Source: an uncultured Saprospiraceae bacterium | GTDB lineage: Bacteria > Bacteroidota > Bacteroidia > Chitinophagales > Saprospiraceae | NCBI GenBank assembly: GCA_937981555.1 | Contig: CALJOK010000030.1 | Location: forward strand, 62,001 to 126,000 | Direction of reading: 5' to 3' | Length of the DNA: 64,000 nt | Shown here: positions 9,172-17,471 of the stretch, one piece after another | Layout of the letters: each line of letters starts with the position of its first letter | How positions within the stretch are numbered: position 1 is the first letter of the stretch | The notes under the pieces: model-generated | Database searches by the model: none | Seen by the model: the letters and a program-made list of their open reading frames with translations, nothing else | Told to the model about the DNA's origin: nothing | Made by a program: the position numbers and the translations under genes

Positions 9172-10267
9172 AATCTTGTTAGTAGATGATAGGGAAGAAA
9201 ACCTCTTCACACTTGAAGCACTATTGGAAGGTGAGACTAGAGATATTATTACCGCAACTTCTGGAAAAATGGCTTTAGAAATTCTATTAAGTCAAGAGGT
9301 TGACTTGATTCTTTCCGATGTGAATATGCCAAATATGAATGGTTTTGAATTAGTTGAAACGCTACGATCAAATAAAAATACTTGCGAGATTGATGTGATA
9401 TTTGTATCAGGAGCCATGTACGAATTAAAGGATATGGTGAATGGTTACGAAAAAGGAGCAATTGATTATATGGTTAAACCAATTGATCCTATAATTACAA
9501 AATTGAAGGTATCTGTGTTTGAAAGAATGTTTAATCAAAAACAAAGATTGCTAGCTCAGAATAAAGAAATGAAAAGAATGAATGAAGAGTTGGATCGGTT
9601 TGCATCCATTGTGTCTCACGATTTGAAAGCACCACTTCGAGGGATAAATATTTATACAGGATTTATGAAGAGAGCAATTGACGCTAAGGACATGAATAAA
9701 TTAGAAGGGTATTTTGGAGACCTGAATTCAACGGTTGGAGAAATGCATCGATTGATTGAAGGCATATTAGATTATTCTCGAAAAGGATTTGTTTCTGATC
9801 ATGTGGAATGGGTGGATATAAAATTATTAATTGAAAAAACAATTGGGTTACTTAATCCTAAGAAAGCATTTGAATTGGAATTTGAAGGAGATTTTCCTGT
9901 TATCTATTCTTCTCACCTTGGACTAAAACAGATTTTTATGAATCTGATTAGTAATAGTTTTAAATACACTCAAGATGAGGTAGTTCGATTAAAATTCTCT
10001 TCAAGAAAACTAGAAGAGGAGGAGGAATATGAATTTATAGTAAAAGATAATGGATCAGGAATTCCTTCTCAATATCATAAAAGGATTTTTGATATTTTCC
10101 AGAAAGGAGGAAGAACGGGAGCTGAAAGCACAGGGATAGGTTTATCAATTGTGAAAAAGATAGTTAAAGAATTGAATGGAAATATTTGGTTAGAATCGGA
10201 AGTAGGAGTAGGAACTACTTTTTATTTTACGATCAAACAATCTGCAATTAAAGCGGAATTAGCATAA
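9155..10267 (+). CDS. Receiver-histidine kinase protein (REC-HisKA-HATPase)
   Basis: A 370-residue soluble protein with a receiver at residues 5-120 (phospho-acceptor Asp55 in LILSDVNMP, acidic pocket VDD at 10-12, Lys in MVKPID), a short coiled linker, HisKA with His155 in IVSHDLKAP, and a HATPase domain (MNLISNSFKYT, KDNGSGIP, GIGLSIVKKI). No membrane segment is seen, so it acts in the cytoplasm. The receiver-first order suggests that it receives phosphate from the hybrid kinase at 3934 and passes the signal on, or that its kinase is switched by the receiver. It is the last gene of the operon and its start lies 17 bases inside cheB. No DNA-binding output domain is present in the operon, so the final target is elsewhere. 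Confidence 0.92.
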   Translation: MQKKFKILLVDDREENLFTLEALLEGETRDIITATSGKMALEILLSQEVDLILSDVNMPNMNGFELVETLRSNKNTCEIDVIFVSGAMYELKDMVNGYEKGAIDYMVKPIDPIITKLKVSVFERMFNQKQRLLAQNKEMKRMNEELDRFASIVSHDLKAPLRGINIYTGFMKRAIDAKDMNKLEGYFGDLNSTVGEMHRLIEGILDYSRKGFVSDHVEWVDIKLLIEKTIGLLNPKKAFELEFEGDFPVIYSSHLGLKQIFMNLISNSFKYTQDEVVRLKFSSRKLEEEEEYEFIVKDNGSGIPSQYHKRIFDIFQKGGRTGAESTGIGLSIVKKIVKELNGNIWLESEVGVGTTFYFTIKQSAIKAELA

Positions 10268-10277
10268 ATCCTTTTTG

Positions 10278-11306
10278 TTACAAAAAATTATTTTTCACTT
10301 GAATGACTTCTCCCATAATACTCATTGCAATTTCTTTTGGAGTTTTTGCATTGATTCCGATACCAATAGGAGAATGAATTTTCTTAATTTCCTCTTCCGA
10401 AAATCCTTTTTCTAATAATCGACTAACTCTTTTTGCATGAGTTTTTCTACTTCCTAATGCTCCGATATAACCAACCTCAGAACGCAATAAAATTTCCAAT
10501 GCATTGTCATCAATTTTCGGATCATGTGATAAAACGATAGCGTAGGTGTAAGGATCTAATTTAAATTGATATAAAATTTCCGAAGGATATTTTTCAAAAA
10601 TAAAATCAGGCTGAATACTGAATTGAGTTTTATTAGTGAAAATTCCACGAGGGTCAATGACGATCGTTTGAAAGTCATACATCTTTGCAAGCTCAACTAA
10701 ATCAACTGTGATGTGAGCTGCGCCGATGATTAACATTTGACTTTTCCGAGGAAAAACTTGAGCGAAATATTTTACTTCCTCTACTTCCACGATTTGATTT
10801 TTTCTCTCTTGAAATGCTCGGAGTCCCTCTTTTCCTAATAATGTATCTACATTTTCTCCAACCATCTTTCCATCAGGAAGAATTAATGCATGTTGACCTT
10901 TCCCATTTTCCAATCGAGTTATCAAAACACAACCTTGATTATTTTCTAAACAGTCTTCCAATGTTTCCCAAATCAATTTTTCATTTTCATCAGCTCCTAA
11001 AAAAGGTTCGACATAAACTTCTATTTTTCCACCACAGCTCAATCCAACTTCCCATGCTTCGCCATCAGTCACTCCAAATGAAAGTTGTTGACCTTCTCCA
11101 TTTTTTAAAAGCGGCAAGGCAGATTTCACCACCGCACCTTCTACACATCCACCGCTGACAGAACCGGCCATTTCCATATCTTCAGAGATAATCATCAACG
11201 AGCCAATCGGACGAGGAGAAGAACCCCAAGTTTTGGTAACTGTCGCAATGGCAAAGTTTTTATTGATTGATTTCCACTCTTGGATTTTTTTTAATAAATC
11301 TTTCAT
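10278..11306 (-). CDS. XdhC/CoxI family molybdenum-hydroxylase maturation factor
   Basis: A 342-residue protein starting at ATG 11306 (MKDLLKKIQEW); upstream in-frame codons up to 11363 read as a non-coding leader. The N-terminal half is an XdhC_CoxI domain (TWGSSPRPIGSLMIISEDMEMAGSVSGGCVEGAV split over about 30 residues), with a conserved Cys in GLSCGG. The C-terminal half is the Rossmann-type XdhC domain (IGAAHITVDLVEL, VIDPRGIF, IGALGSRKTHAKR, PIGIGINAKTP). The family helps load or sulfurate the molybdenum cofactor of xanthine dehydrogenase and related hydroxylases. No hydroxylase subunit genes are in view, so its client is elsewhere. Its stop codon is 10 bases from that of the convergent receiver-kinase gene, and no clear terminator separates them. 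Confidence 0.88.
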   Translation of the reverse strand: MKDLLKKIQEWKSINKNFAIATVTKTWGSSPRPIGSLMIISEDMEMAGSVSGGCVEGAVVKSALPLLKNGEGQQLSFGVTDGEAWEVGLSCGGKIEVYVEPFLGADENEKLIWETLEDCLENNQGCVLITRLENGKGQHALILPDGKMVGENVDTLLGKEGLRAFQERKNQIVEVEEVKYFAQVFPRKSQMLIIGAAHITVDLVELAKMYDFQTIVIDPRGIFTNKTQFSIQPDFIFEKYPSEILYQFKLDPYTYAIVLSHDPKIDDNALEILLRSEVGYIGALGSRKTHAKRVSRLLEKGFSEEEIKKIHSPIGIGINAKTPKEIAMSIMGEVIQVKNNFL

Positions 11307-11416
11307 ATTATTGTTTTCTGAAAAAGGTAATTTTAGAAAAAGAATAAGGAACAAAAGAAACAACTAAAAGTCTGAATCTATTTATCTACCGTTCTTTAGT
11401 GCAACTTAACGATTTT

Positions 11417-12565
11417 ATGAAAAACAAAAAAATATTAGTGGGGACAAGTAAAGGTCTTGTCGTATTTGGAAGAAAAGAGAATGAATGGAAAATTGAGAAA
11501 GTACATTTCTTAGGCTTACCAGTAAGTACAATTTATAAAAATGAAATTACCGGAACTTGGTGGGCAGGGTTAGCGCATCGTCATTGGGGGCAAAAATTAC
11601 ATTTCTCCAACGATGAAGGTCAGACATGGGAAATGGTTTCCGCTCCAAAATATCCAGAAGGTGCAGAAGTTTATCAAGGGAAATCAGCAACGCTAAAAAA
11701 AATATGGTGTATCTCCCATGCTGGAAAAGATGATCCCAACGGTTTGTGGGTTGGAACAGAACCTGGAGGATTATTTTATTCTAATGACAATGGAAAACAT
11801 TTTGAATTAGTCGAAGGATTGTGGAATCATTCTAGTCGAAAAGATCAAAATCAATGGTTTGGAGCTGGACGAGATTTTCCGTTTATACATTCGATTGTAG
11901 TTGATCCGAGAGATTCGAAGCATGTATATATTGCTGTAAGTTGCGCTGGAGTTTTTGAAACAAGAGATGGTGGTGCGACTTGGCATCCTAAAAATAAAGG
12001 TTTGATTGCGACTTACTTGCCTAATCCAACTGTAGAGGTTGGACATGATCCTCATTTACTTTTAGCTTGCGCAAAAAATCCAGATGTACTTTGGCAACAA
12101 AATCATTGTGGTATTTTTAGATCAACAGATGCAGGTGATAATTGGAAAAATATAACGGATAAAAATGGAATAGCGGATTATGGTTTTGCTTTAGCGATAG
12201 ATCATGAAAATGAAAATCGAGCGTGGGTCATTCCAGCGGTAAGTGATGAAGTTCGAGTAGCTCATGATTTATCGTTGACCGTTTGTAAGACAGAAGATGC
12301 TGGTCAAAGTTGGGAACCACTTAAAAATGGATTACCACAAGAACATTGTTTTGATATTGTATTTAGACATTGTTTGGCAAATAGTCAAAATGAATTGGTA
12401 TTTGGGACTACAACTGGTAATTTATATTATTCAGAAAATTTTGGGGAAGACTGGATTTGTTTGTCCTCAAATTTGGCAAGAGTAGAAGGTGTGGTTATAA
12501 TAAAAAAAAATAGCCGCACAACTTATTATAAAAACAAGCTGCACGACTTAAAACAACACCCTTAA
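11417..12565 (+). CDS. Asp-box (BNR/sialidase-type) beta-propeller protein
   Basis: A 382-residue protein starting at ATG 11417 (MKNKKILVGTSKG); a GTG at 11399 would add six residues. It carries at least six Asp-box motifs of the S-x-D-x-G-x-x-W type: SNDEGQTW, SNDNGKHF, TRDGGATW, STDAGDNW, TEDAGQSW and SENFGEDW, spaced as in a six- or seven-bladed propeller. No signal peptide is seen, so it is probably cytoplasmic. It resembles the BNR-like 'exo-alpha-sialidase' group in annotation, but catalytic sialidase residues are not evident and I would not assign an enzyme activity. The last 18 residues (after GVVIIKK) follow an A9 run at 12502-12510; with one extra A the frame would stop at once, so this tail may be spurious. 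Orientation is divergent from xdhC. Confidence 0.8.
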   Translation: MKNKKILVGTSKGLVVFGRKENEWKIEKVHFLGLPVSTIYKNEITGTWWAGLAHRHWGQKLHFSNDEGQTWEMVSAPKYPEGAEVYQGKSATLKKIWCISHAGKDDPNGLWVGTEPGGLFYSNDNGKHFELVEGLWNHSSRKDQNQWFGAGRDFPFIHSIVVDPRDSKHVYIAVSCAGVFETRDGGATWHPKNKGLIATYLPNPTVEVGHDPHLLLACAKNPDVLWQQNHCGIFRSTDAGDNWKNITDKNGIADYGFALAIDHENENRAWVIPAVSDEVRVAHDLSLTVCKTEDAGQSWEPLKNGLPQEHCFDIVFRHCLANSQNELVFGTTTGNLYYSENFGEDWICLSSNLARVEGVVIIKKNSRTTYYKNKLHDLKQHP

Positions 12566-12925
12566 AAAGAAAAGTCATCTTCTTTTTAAGGACGAGTTTA
12601 ACTCGAATGGTTTATAAATTAATTTAGGTTAAGATTAAAAAACGGAAAAGTTTTGCATTTGAGATGCCGTTTAATGTAACAGAACAAATATGGAATTAAT
12701 TTATAGCTTTTCAAAACTCTCATGAGATTAAATTTAATTAAATCGAAATGAGATGTAAAAAGCCTCATCCAAATAAGATTCAGATGAGACTTTTAAAGCG
12801 CGTGTTAATCATTATACTTTTTACAAAAGTATTGTATTCGTTTTAATAATCAAAAGAGAAAAAATTAATATAACCAAAACTACCCATAAGGGTGAATATA
12901 TGTAAGTAAGGATATATACGTATTT
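12566..12925. other. 360-base convergent intergenic region with two hairpins
   Basis: No convincing gene is seen. A 12-bp perfect stem (12560-12571 with 12580-12591) spans the stop codon of the propeller gene but has no T-run. A second hairpin, 12758-12769 with 12783-12794 (one mismatch), ends in TTTT and has AAAA on the other side, so it could terminate transcription of either convergent neighbour. The rest is plain AT-rich sequence. Confidence 0.5.
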
Positions 12926-13573
12926 TTATATGAAAAAATTCTTATTGAAAAATTTTTTTATAATTCCTCCTTTGGATTTGACATGAGTTTTTTTGTAAAT
13001 ACTTTTCACATGATATTTTAGCCCGTTAATAGTGAGCCCTAAAAAGGGAGCAATTTCTTCATAAGTTTTTCCATCAATCACAAATTGGATAATTTGTTTT
13101 TCTCTTTCAGATAATTCCTCTTGAGATGGAATAAAAAGAGATGATTTTTTTGGTTGGAAATGCTTTATTAACCTTCGAGCTACTTCTGGCGACATAGCTG
13201 CACCTTGATCTATAACTTTGAGTAGTTGTTTTTCTATTTCTTCAAGGGTCAAATTCTTCAAGAGATAACCGGTAGCTCCGGAAGTAAGTGCTTGAAAAAT
13301 TGATTTGGAATCGTTTAATGAGGTAAGCATAATTATTTCGGTATCATTAACCAATTTTTGAATATGATTAACTCCTTTAATCCCACTCATCCCAGGTAGA
13401 TTAATGTCAACTAAAATGAATTCCAATTCTAAATTTTGATTATAATATTTGATGAATTTCTCAATGCTATCCACAGCAAAAACACATTCAAAATTAGTTG
13501 ATTTCTTGCTGAAGAACTCTTTGAAAGATTCGCGATATTCTTGGTTATCTTCTATTATTGCAATCTTAATCAT
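12926..13573 (-). CDS. LuxR/NarL-family response regulator
   Basis: A 215-residue response regulator. The receiver covers residues 1-120 with acidic pocket IIEDN, phospho-acceptor Asp56 in ILVDINLPGMSG, Thr/Ser switch in IIMLTSLND and Lys in GYLLKNLT. The C-terminal LuxR helix-turn-helix (about 148-205) reads LSEREKQIIQFVIDGKTYEEI then a recognition helix region TINGLKYHVKSIYKKTH. It would bind DNA once phosphorylated. It is the last gene of the operon with three upstream TPR kinases, 16 bases after the first of them, and is the only regulator there. It is therefore the presumed shared partner of all three, which is inference from order. The C-terminal tail is Lys/Phe-rich and short. Confidence 0.92.
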   Translation of the reverse strand: MIKIAIIEDNQEYRESFKEFFSKKSTNFECVFAVDSIEKFIKYYNQNLELEFILVDINLPGMSGIKGVNHIQKLVNDTEIIMLTSLNDSKSIFQALTSGATGYLLKNLTLEEIEKQLLKVIDQGAAMSPEVARRLIKHFQPKKSSLFIPSQEELSEREKQIIQFVIDGKTYEEIAPFLGLTINGLKYHVKSIYKKTHVKSKGGIIKKFFNKNFFI

Positions 13574-13589
13574 CTTGAATATTTGATTT

Positions 13590-15446
13590 TTAAGTAAGAG
13601 AATTTAATTCAATTTGTAAAAAATAACTATTGGAGGTTTCATTAATATTGAATTTCCCATTTAATTCAGAAACTCTCTTTTTAATGTTTGGGATGCCACG
13701 GTTTGTAGAATTAATAGCTTTTTTCTTTGTATTAAATTCATTTAAAATCGACATTGAGAATGTATTATTGTTACTCAGTTTTATTTCGATTTTAGATGGG
13801 ACAGTATGTTTTTGAATGTTATTAATAGCTTCTTTAAATATCATTAAGAGATGATGCCTCATATTAATGGTAAGTGTTTTTGATAGGTCAAGATTATTTT
13901 TTATAAAATTAACGTCTACATTTTTATTATTAGATTTTACCATGTCAAGGTAACTTTCCATTTTTTCGATCAGGTTGTTCAACTCCGCTTCTTCGTTATC
14001 TAAAGTCCAAATTACATCTACAATATTGAGTAAGGCTTCATTACTTCTTTGTACTAAACTATCAATTCCTTTGTCTATTTCTACTAAATTATTAGAGGTT
14101 TTTATGCCTTTGGCAATGCGTGTAATATTATTAAGATTGCTACCTACATCATCATGAAGATCAGCAGCAATTTTCTGTCTAAATTTTTTCAAATTATTCT
14201 GTTCCTTTTTCTTGAAGAAATAATAGGCAAAGAAGGAAAGAATTAACCCAAGAATAATGGTGATAACAATCAACATCCTTTGATTGTTGTTTTTTAAAGT
14301 TAAAATTTGATTTTCAGTTTCTTTTTGATGAAGCTCATGGTTAGCTTCTAGTAAGGTGAGTTCTCTATCTTGCTGTCGAATTTTAATTTCTTCATTTGCT
14401 AGATTTTCTTCATTAGTCCAAAATAAAGCTAATTCGAAATCTTTTTTTGCTTGATAGGATTGACTTAGGGTATTACATAGTTCTGGTAATTGATGAATAT
14501 ATCCTGTCTTTTTACAAATTTTAACTCCTATATCTGCGGACTCAATGGCTTCATTGTATCTCATATCTTTCAATAACCATTTTGATTTTTCATTATTAAT
14601 TAAAACGATTACCCGAGAGTTGTTATTGGAATTTGCCATAACCAGCACGGAGTCTAAAATAGAGAAACCTAATTCAGTTTTTCCTAAATTATAAAGTATG
14701 TTTCCCTTAAAGGCTAATACGTGCTGATAAAGTAACCCTTTGTGATTAATTGTCTGAATTAATTTAAGAGCGAGTTCAGTATGTTCTAAAGCTGTTGAAA
14801 AGTCTTTATCATTGAAATATGAGTCTGATAGATTTTGTAATAAGATGATTTGGTTGGTAGTATCTTTAATTTCTTCAAAAATCTGTAAAGACTTTTGGAA
14901 GTATTCTCGTTCTTTCTCTACGTCACCTTGCTCCCCATAAAAGATTCCATAACTAGAAAAAATCATGGCTTTATATTTTATGCTTTTGGCTTTGTTAGCA
15001 TAACTCAGGGCTTGGCCCATAATTTCAAATGATTGTTTAGTATTGGACATTTCCCAATGCCAAGTAACAAGAGACATTAAATTGCTACATATCATAGAAT
15101 CATTTTGTAGTTGATGACCTAATTCTACTCCTTCTTCAATAATTAACTTGGCTTTGGTATAATTTCCTTTGACCATCAAATTTTCAGTAATAGCCTTTTG
15201 GAGATTAGTAATATTGTTATGATTATTATTTCTTTTGGCAAGCTGAAGAGCTTTTTCGAAATAAAAAATACTAGAATCTATATCAATAGAAGCATAAGCG
15301 TTTATTAATTTGACAGAAGTTTCAATTTTAATTTGATCAGATGATGCAGCCGATAGTTGTTCCTGCAGGCCAGAAATATTATAATTTTGTCCAAGTAGGG
15401 GGACAAAACAAAGTGTAAGAAAAAAAGTAAAGATTTTATTTTTCAA
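13590..15446 (-). CDS. TPR sensor histidine kinase, HisKA_3 type (kinase A of three tandem paralogues)
   Basis: A 618-residue sensor kinase. The only usable start is TTG at 15446, because an in-frame stop lies three codons upstream and the next ATG would remove the signal peptide (FTFFLTLCFVPLLGQ). Residues about 30-330 are tetratricopeptide repeats, residues about 340-385 a coiled segment, and residues about 389-410 a transmembrane helix. The HisKA_3 box is AADLHDDVGSNLNNI with His431. The ATPase domain has the N-box FKEAINNIQKH and a late RGIPNIKKRV loop, but the usual DxGxG G1 box is replaced by a stretch around ILNEFNTKKK. The TPR part is predicted in the periplasm. It lies 16 bases upstream of the regulator and 34 bases downstream of kinase B. 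The ligand is unknown. Confidence 0.9.
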   Translation of the reverse strand: MKNKIFTFFLTLCFVPLLGQNYNISGLQEQLSAASSDQIKIETSVKLINAYASIDIDSSIFYFEKALQLAKRNNNHNNITNLQKAITENLMVKGNYTKAKLIIEEGVELGHQLQNDSMICSNLMSLVTWHWEMSNTKQSFEIMGQALSYANKAKSIKYKAMIFSSYGIFYGEQGDVEKEREYFQKSLQIFEEIKDTTNQIILLQNLSDSYFNDKDFSTALEHTELALKLIQTINHKGLLYQHVLAFKGNILYNLGKTELGFSILDSVLVMANSNNNSRVIVLINNEKSKWLLKDMRYNEAIESADIGVKICKKTGYIHQLPELCNTLSQSYQAKKDFELALFWTNEENLANEEIKIRQQDRELTLLEANHELHQKETENQILTLKNNNQRMLIVITIILGLILSFFAYYFFKKKEQNNLKKFRQKIAADLHDDVGSNLNNITRIAKGIKTSNNLVEIDKGIDSLVQRSNEALLNIVDVIWTLDNEEAELNNLIEKMESYLDMVKSNNKNVDVNFIKNNLDLSKTLTINMRHHLLMIFKEAINNIQKHTVPSKIEIKLSNNNTFSMSILNEFNTKKKAINSTNRGIPNIKKRVSELNGKFNINETSNSYFLQIELNSLT

Positions 15447-15464
15447 TGTTTTTTATAATTTAGG

Positions 15465-15479
15465 TTCTTCTTCTTCTTC
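15465..15479 (-). repeat. Trinucleotide repeat (GAA)5 between two kinase genes
   Basis: Five tandem copies of TTC on the + strand (GAA on the coding strand) fill much of the 34-base gap between kinase B and kinase A. The run ends about 18 bases before the TTG start of kinase A, in the ribosome-loading region, so copy-number change could alter translation. That role is inference. Confidence 0.6.
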
Positions 15480-15480
15480 T

Positions 15481-17340
15481 TTAATTTAGATTCAACTCAA
15501 TTTGTATCTGAAATTCATTCTTATTATCTACAATATTAAGAACTCCTCCTAAGTCTTTAATCCTACGTTTGATATTTATTAATCCTCTTCCAGTAGAATG
15601 AATATTTTCTTTTTTCTCTTGAAAAGTATTAATAATATTTATGTTTAAATTTTTATTTTTATGTTTAAATTCAATAATAATTGACAGAGGAAAAGTATGT
15701 TTTTGGATATTATTGATCGCTTCTTTAAATACCATTAGTAAGTGATGTTTGGTATTCATTGGAAGATATATGTTATTTGAAATATTATTTTTTTTGAAGT
15801 TGATTTCTATGTTTTCATGAGGCGATTTTATACTGTCAAGGTAGGCTTCCATTTTTTCTATTAAGTCACCAAGTTTAGATTCCTCCTCATCTAATGCCCA
15901 GATTACATCGACAATACTTTGAATAGTGTGATTACTTTTTTTGACTAATTGGTCAATACCTTGATTAATTTTATGGTTATCATTATTTGACTTAAGCCCT
16001 TTGGCCATTCTAGTAATATTATTAAGATTGCTTCCAATTTCATCATGCAAATCTGCTGCAACTCTCTGTCGAAACATTTCTAATTTTTTCTGTTGTTGTT
16101 GTTTGAAAAAATAAAAAACAAAAAAACAAAAAATTGAAACTGCTGCAAAAAGTAAAGCAATGAATATTCTTTGATTTTGATTTTTTAAGGATAAAATTTG
16201 ATTTTCAGCCTCTTTTTGTTGTATCGTATGATTTGCCTCTAACTGTATTATTTCTTTGTTTTTTTGACGTTTATCAATTTCTTGTTTTGCTTGTATTTCT
16301 TCTTCGAGCCAAAATAATGAAGCTTTGTAATCTTGTGTTGCTTTATAGCTTTTTGCAAGAGATTGGCAAAGCGCAGGTAATTCTTTTACATAATTAGTAG
16401 CCTTACTGATTTCAACAGCAATTAGAGCTGCTTTAATTGCTTCATCATATTGTCCATAGTTAAAATGGCATTCTGATTTAAGCATATTAATGATGATTTG
16501 AGATTGAGTGTGGTTTTTCTTATTGGCCAAATCCAAAGCAGATTTTAAAAAGGAAAACCCTTCTTTCTCTTTGCCTAGTTTTGTTAAAACTTCTCCTTTC
16601 ATCCCGAGTGCCAGCTCATAGAATACAGGATACCGAGATTGGGTAGATTGAGAAAGAGAAACTGTTTCTTCTAGGTATGGTAAGGCTTCATCATATTTTT
16701 TATTCTGGATTAGGGTTCCAGCAATATTATTAAGGACAAGGGCTTGGTTAAAAGTATCTTTTAGTTCGACAAAAGCATCATATGCTTGATAATAGTAGGA
16801 AATTTGTTTTTCTCTTTCATTTAAATCTGCATAGATTAATCCTAACGTATTCAAAATCATTGCTTTTGATTTAGGATCATTCCCTTTGTTAGCATATGTC
16901 ATTGCTTCATTAAATATTTCTAAGGCTCTTTTTAAATTAGACTTTACCCAATTTAAATTTCCTTGAAAGATTAATATTCTAGTTACAAGAAGATGATCAT
17001 TTAATTCGTGCCCAAGTTTTAATCCTTGATCGAGAAAAGCTGCTGCGCTATCGTATTGTCCTTTATCAACTAGACAAAAGCCAATAGTTCCATATAATTT
17101 AATGAGGGCTTTACTGTCCTTATTTTTTTTTGCAAGATCAATTGAATTATGAAAATGATAAATGTTGGATTCTAAATTGGTGGAAGTATCTAATTTTAAT
17201 AGCTGGATAGTGAGTTCAATTTTACTTGAATCAGATGCTGCAGAGGATAGTTGCTCCTGCAGGTCAGAAACATTATAGTTTTGTCCAAGTAGGGGAACAA
17301 AACCAAGTAAAAAAAAAAGATGAAGGATCTTCTTTCTCAA
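15481..17340 (-). CDS. TPR sensor histidine kinase, HisKA_3 type (kinase B)
   Basis: A 619-residue paralogue of kinase A with the same layout: signal peptide (LFFLLGFVPLLGQ), TPR region (about 30-335), coiled segment, transmembrane helix (about 392-414), HisKA_3 box AADLHDEIGSNLNNI with His432, and an ATPase domain with FKEAINNIQKH and GRGLINIKRR. Its N-terminus is close to that of kinase A (QNYNVSDLQEQL versus QNYNISGLQEQL), which indicates recent duplication. The start is again TTG (17340); an in-frame stop lies five codons upstream and no ATG or GTG is available. As in kinase A the G1 box lacks the expected Asp and Gly pair (region INIINTFQEKK). A run of ten T residues in the signal-peptide codons is a possible slippage site. 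It precedes kinase A in the transcript. Confidence 0.9.
   Translation of the reverse strand: MRKKILHLFFLLGFVPLLGQNYNVSDLQEQLSSAASDSSKIELTIQLLKLDTSTNLESNIYHFHNSIDLAKKNKDSKALIKLYGTIGFCLVDKGQYDSAAAFLDQGLKLGHELNDHLLVTRILIFQGNLNWVKSNLKRALEIFNEAMTYANKGNDPKSKAMILNTLGLIYADLNEREKQISYYYQAYDAFVELKDTFNQALVLNNIAGTLIQNKKYDEALPYLEETVSLSQSTQSRYPVFYELALGMKGEVLTKLGKEKEGFSFLKSALDLANKKNHTQSQIIINMLKSECHFNYGQYDEAIKAALIAVEISKATNYVKELPALCQSLAKSYKATQDYKASLFWLEEEIQAKQEIDKRQKNKEIIQLEANHTIQQKEAENQILSLKNQNQRIFIALLFAAVSIFCFFVFYFFKQQQQKKLEMFRQRVAADLHDEIGSNLNNITRMAKGLKSNNDNHKINQGIDQLVKKSNHTIQSIVDVIWALDEEESKLGDLIEKMEAYLDSIKSPHENIEINFKKNNISNNIYLPMNTKHHLLMVFKEAINNIQKHTFPLSIIIEFKHKNKNLNINIINTFQEKKENIHSTGRGLINIKRRIKDLGGVLNIVDNKNEFQIQIELNLN
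17309..17318 (-). repeat. Homopolymer of ten T (coding strand) inside the signal peptide of kinase B
   Basis: Ten consecutive A on the + strand correspond to T10 within codons about 8-11 of the gene. A one-base slip would shift the frame before the mature protein begins. Whether the run varies in nature cannot be judged from one sequence. Confidence 0.6.
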
Positions 17341-17471
17341 GATGGAATGTAGTTATAATTGAGATATTCTTTTCCAAGGGGAAAAGATTAATAGCTCTGT
17401 TTATTAAAGATTTTTGGTAGGGCAAATAAGTAATCTTTATGCGAAGGTAAATTTTTTTCTAAGAAGACAAA

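Noticed and set aside
3934-10267. A classical chemotaxis operon because cheR and cheB are present
   Set aside because: No cheA, cheW, cheY or chemoreceptor is in the operon, CheB lacks its receiver, and both kinases are of the HisKA type; a kinase adaptation module fits better.
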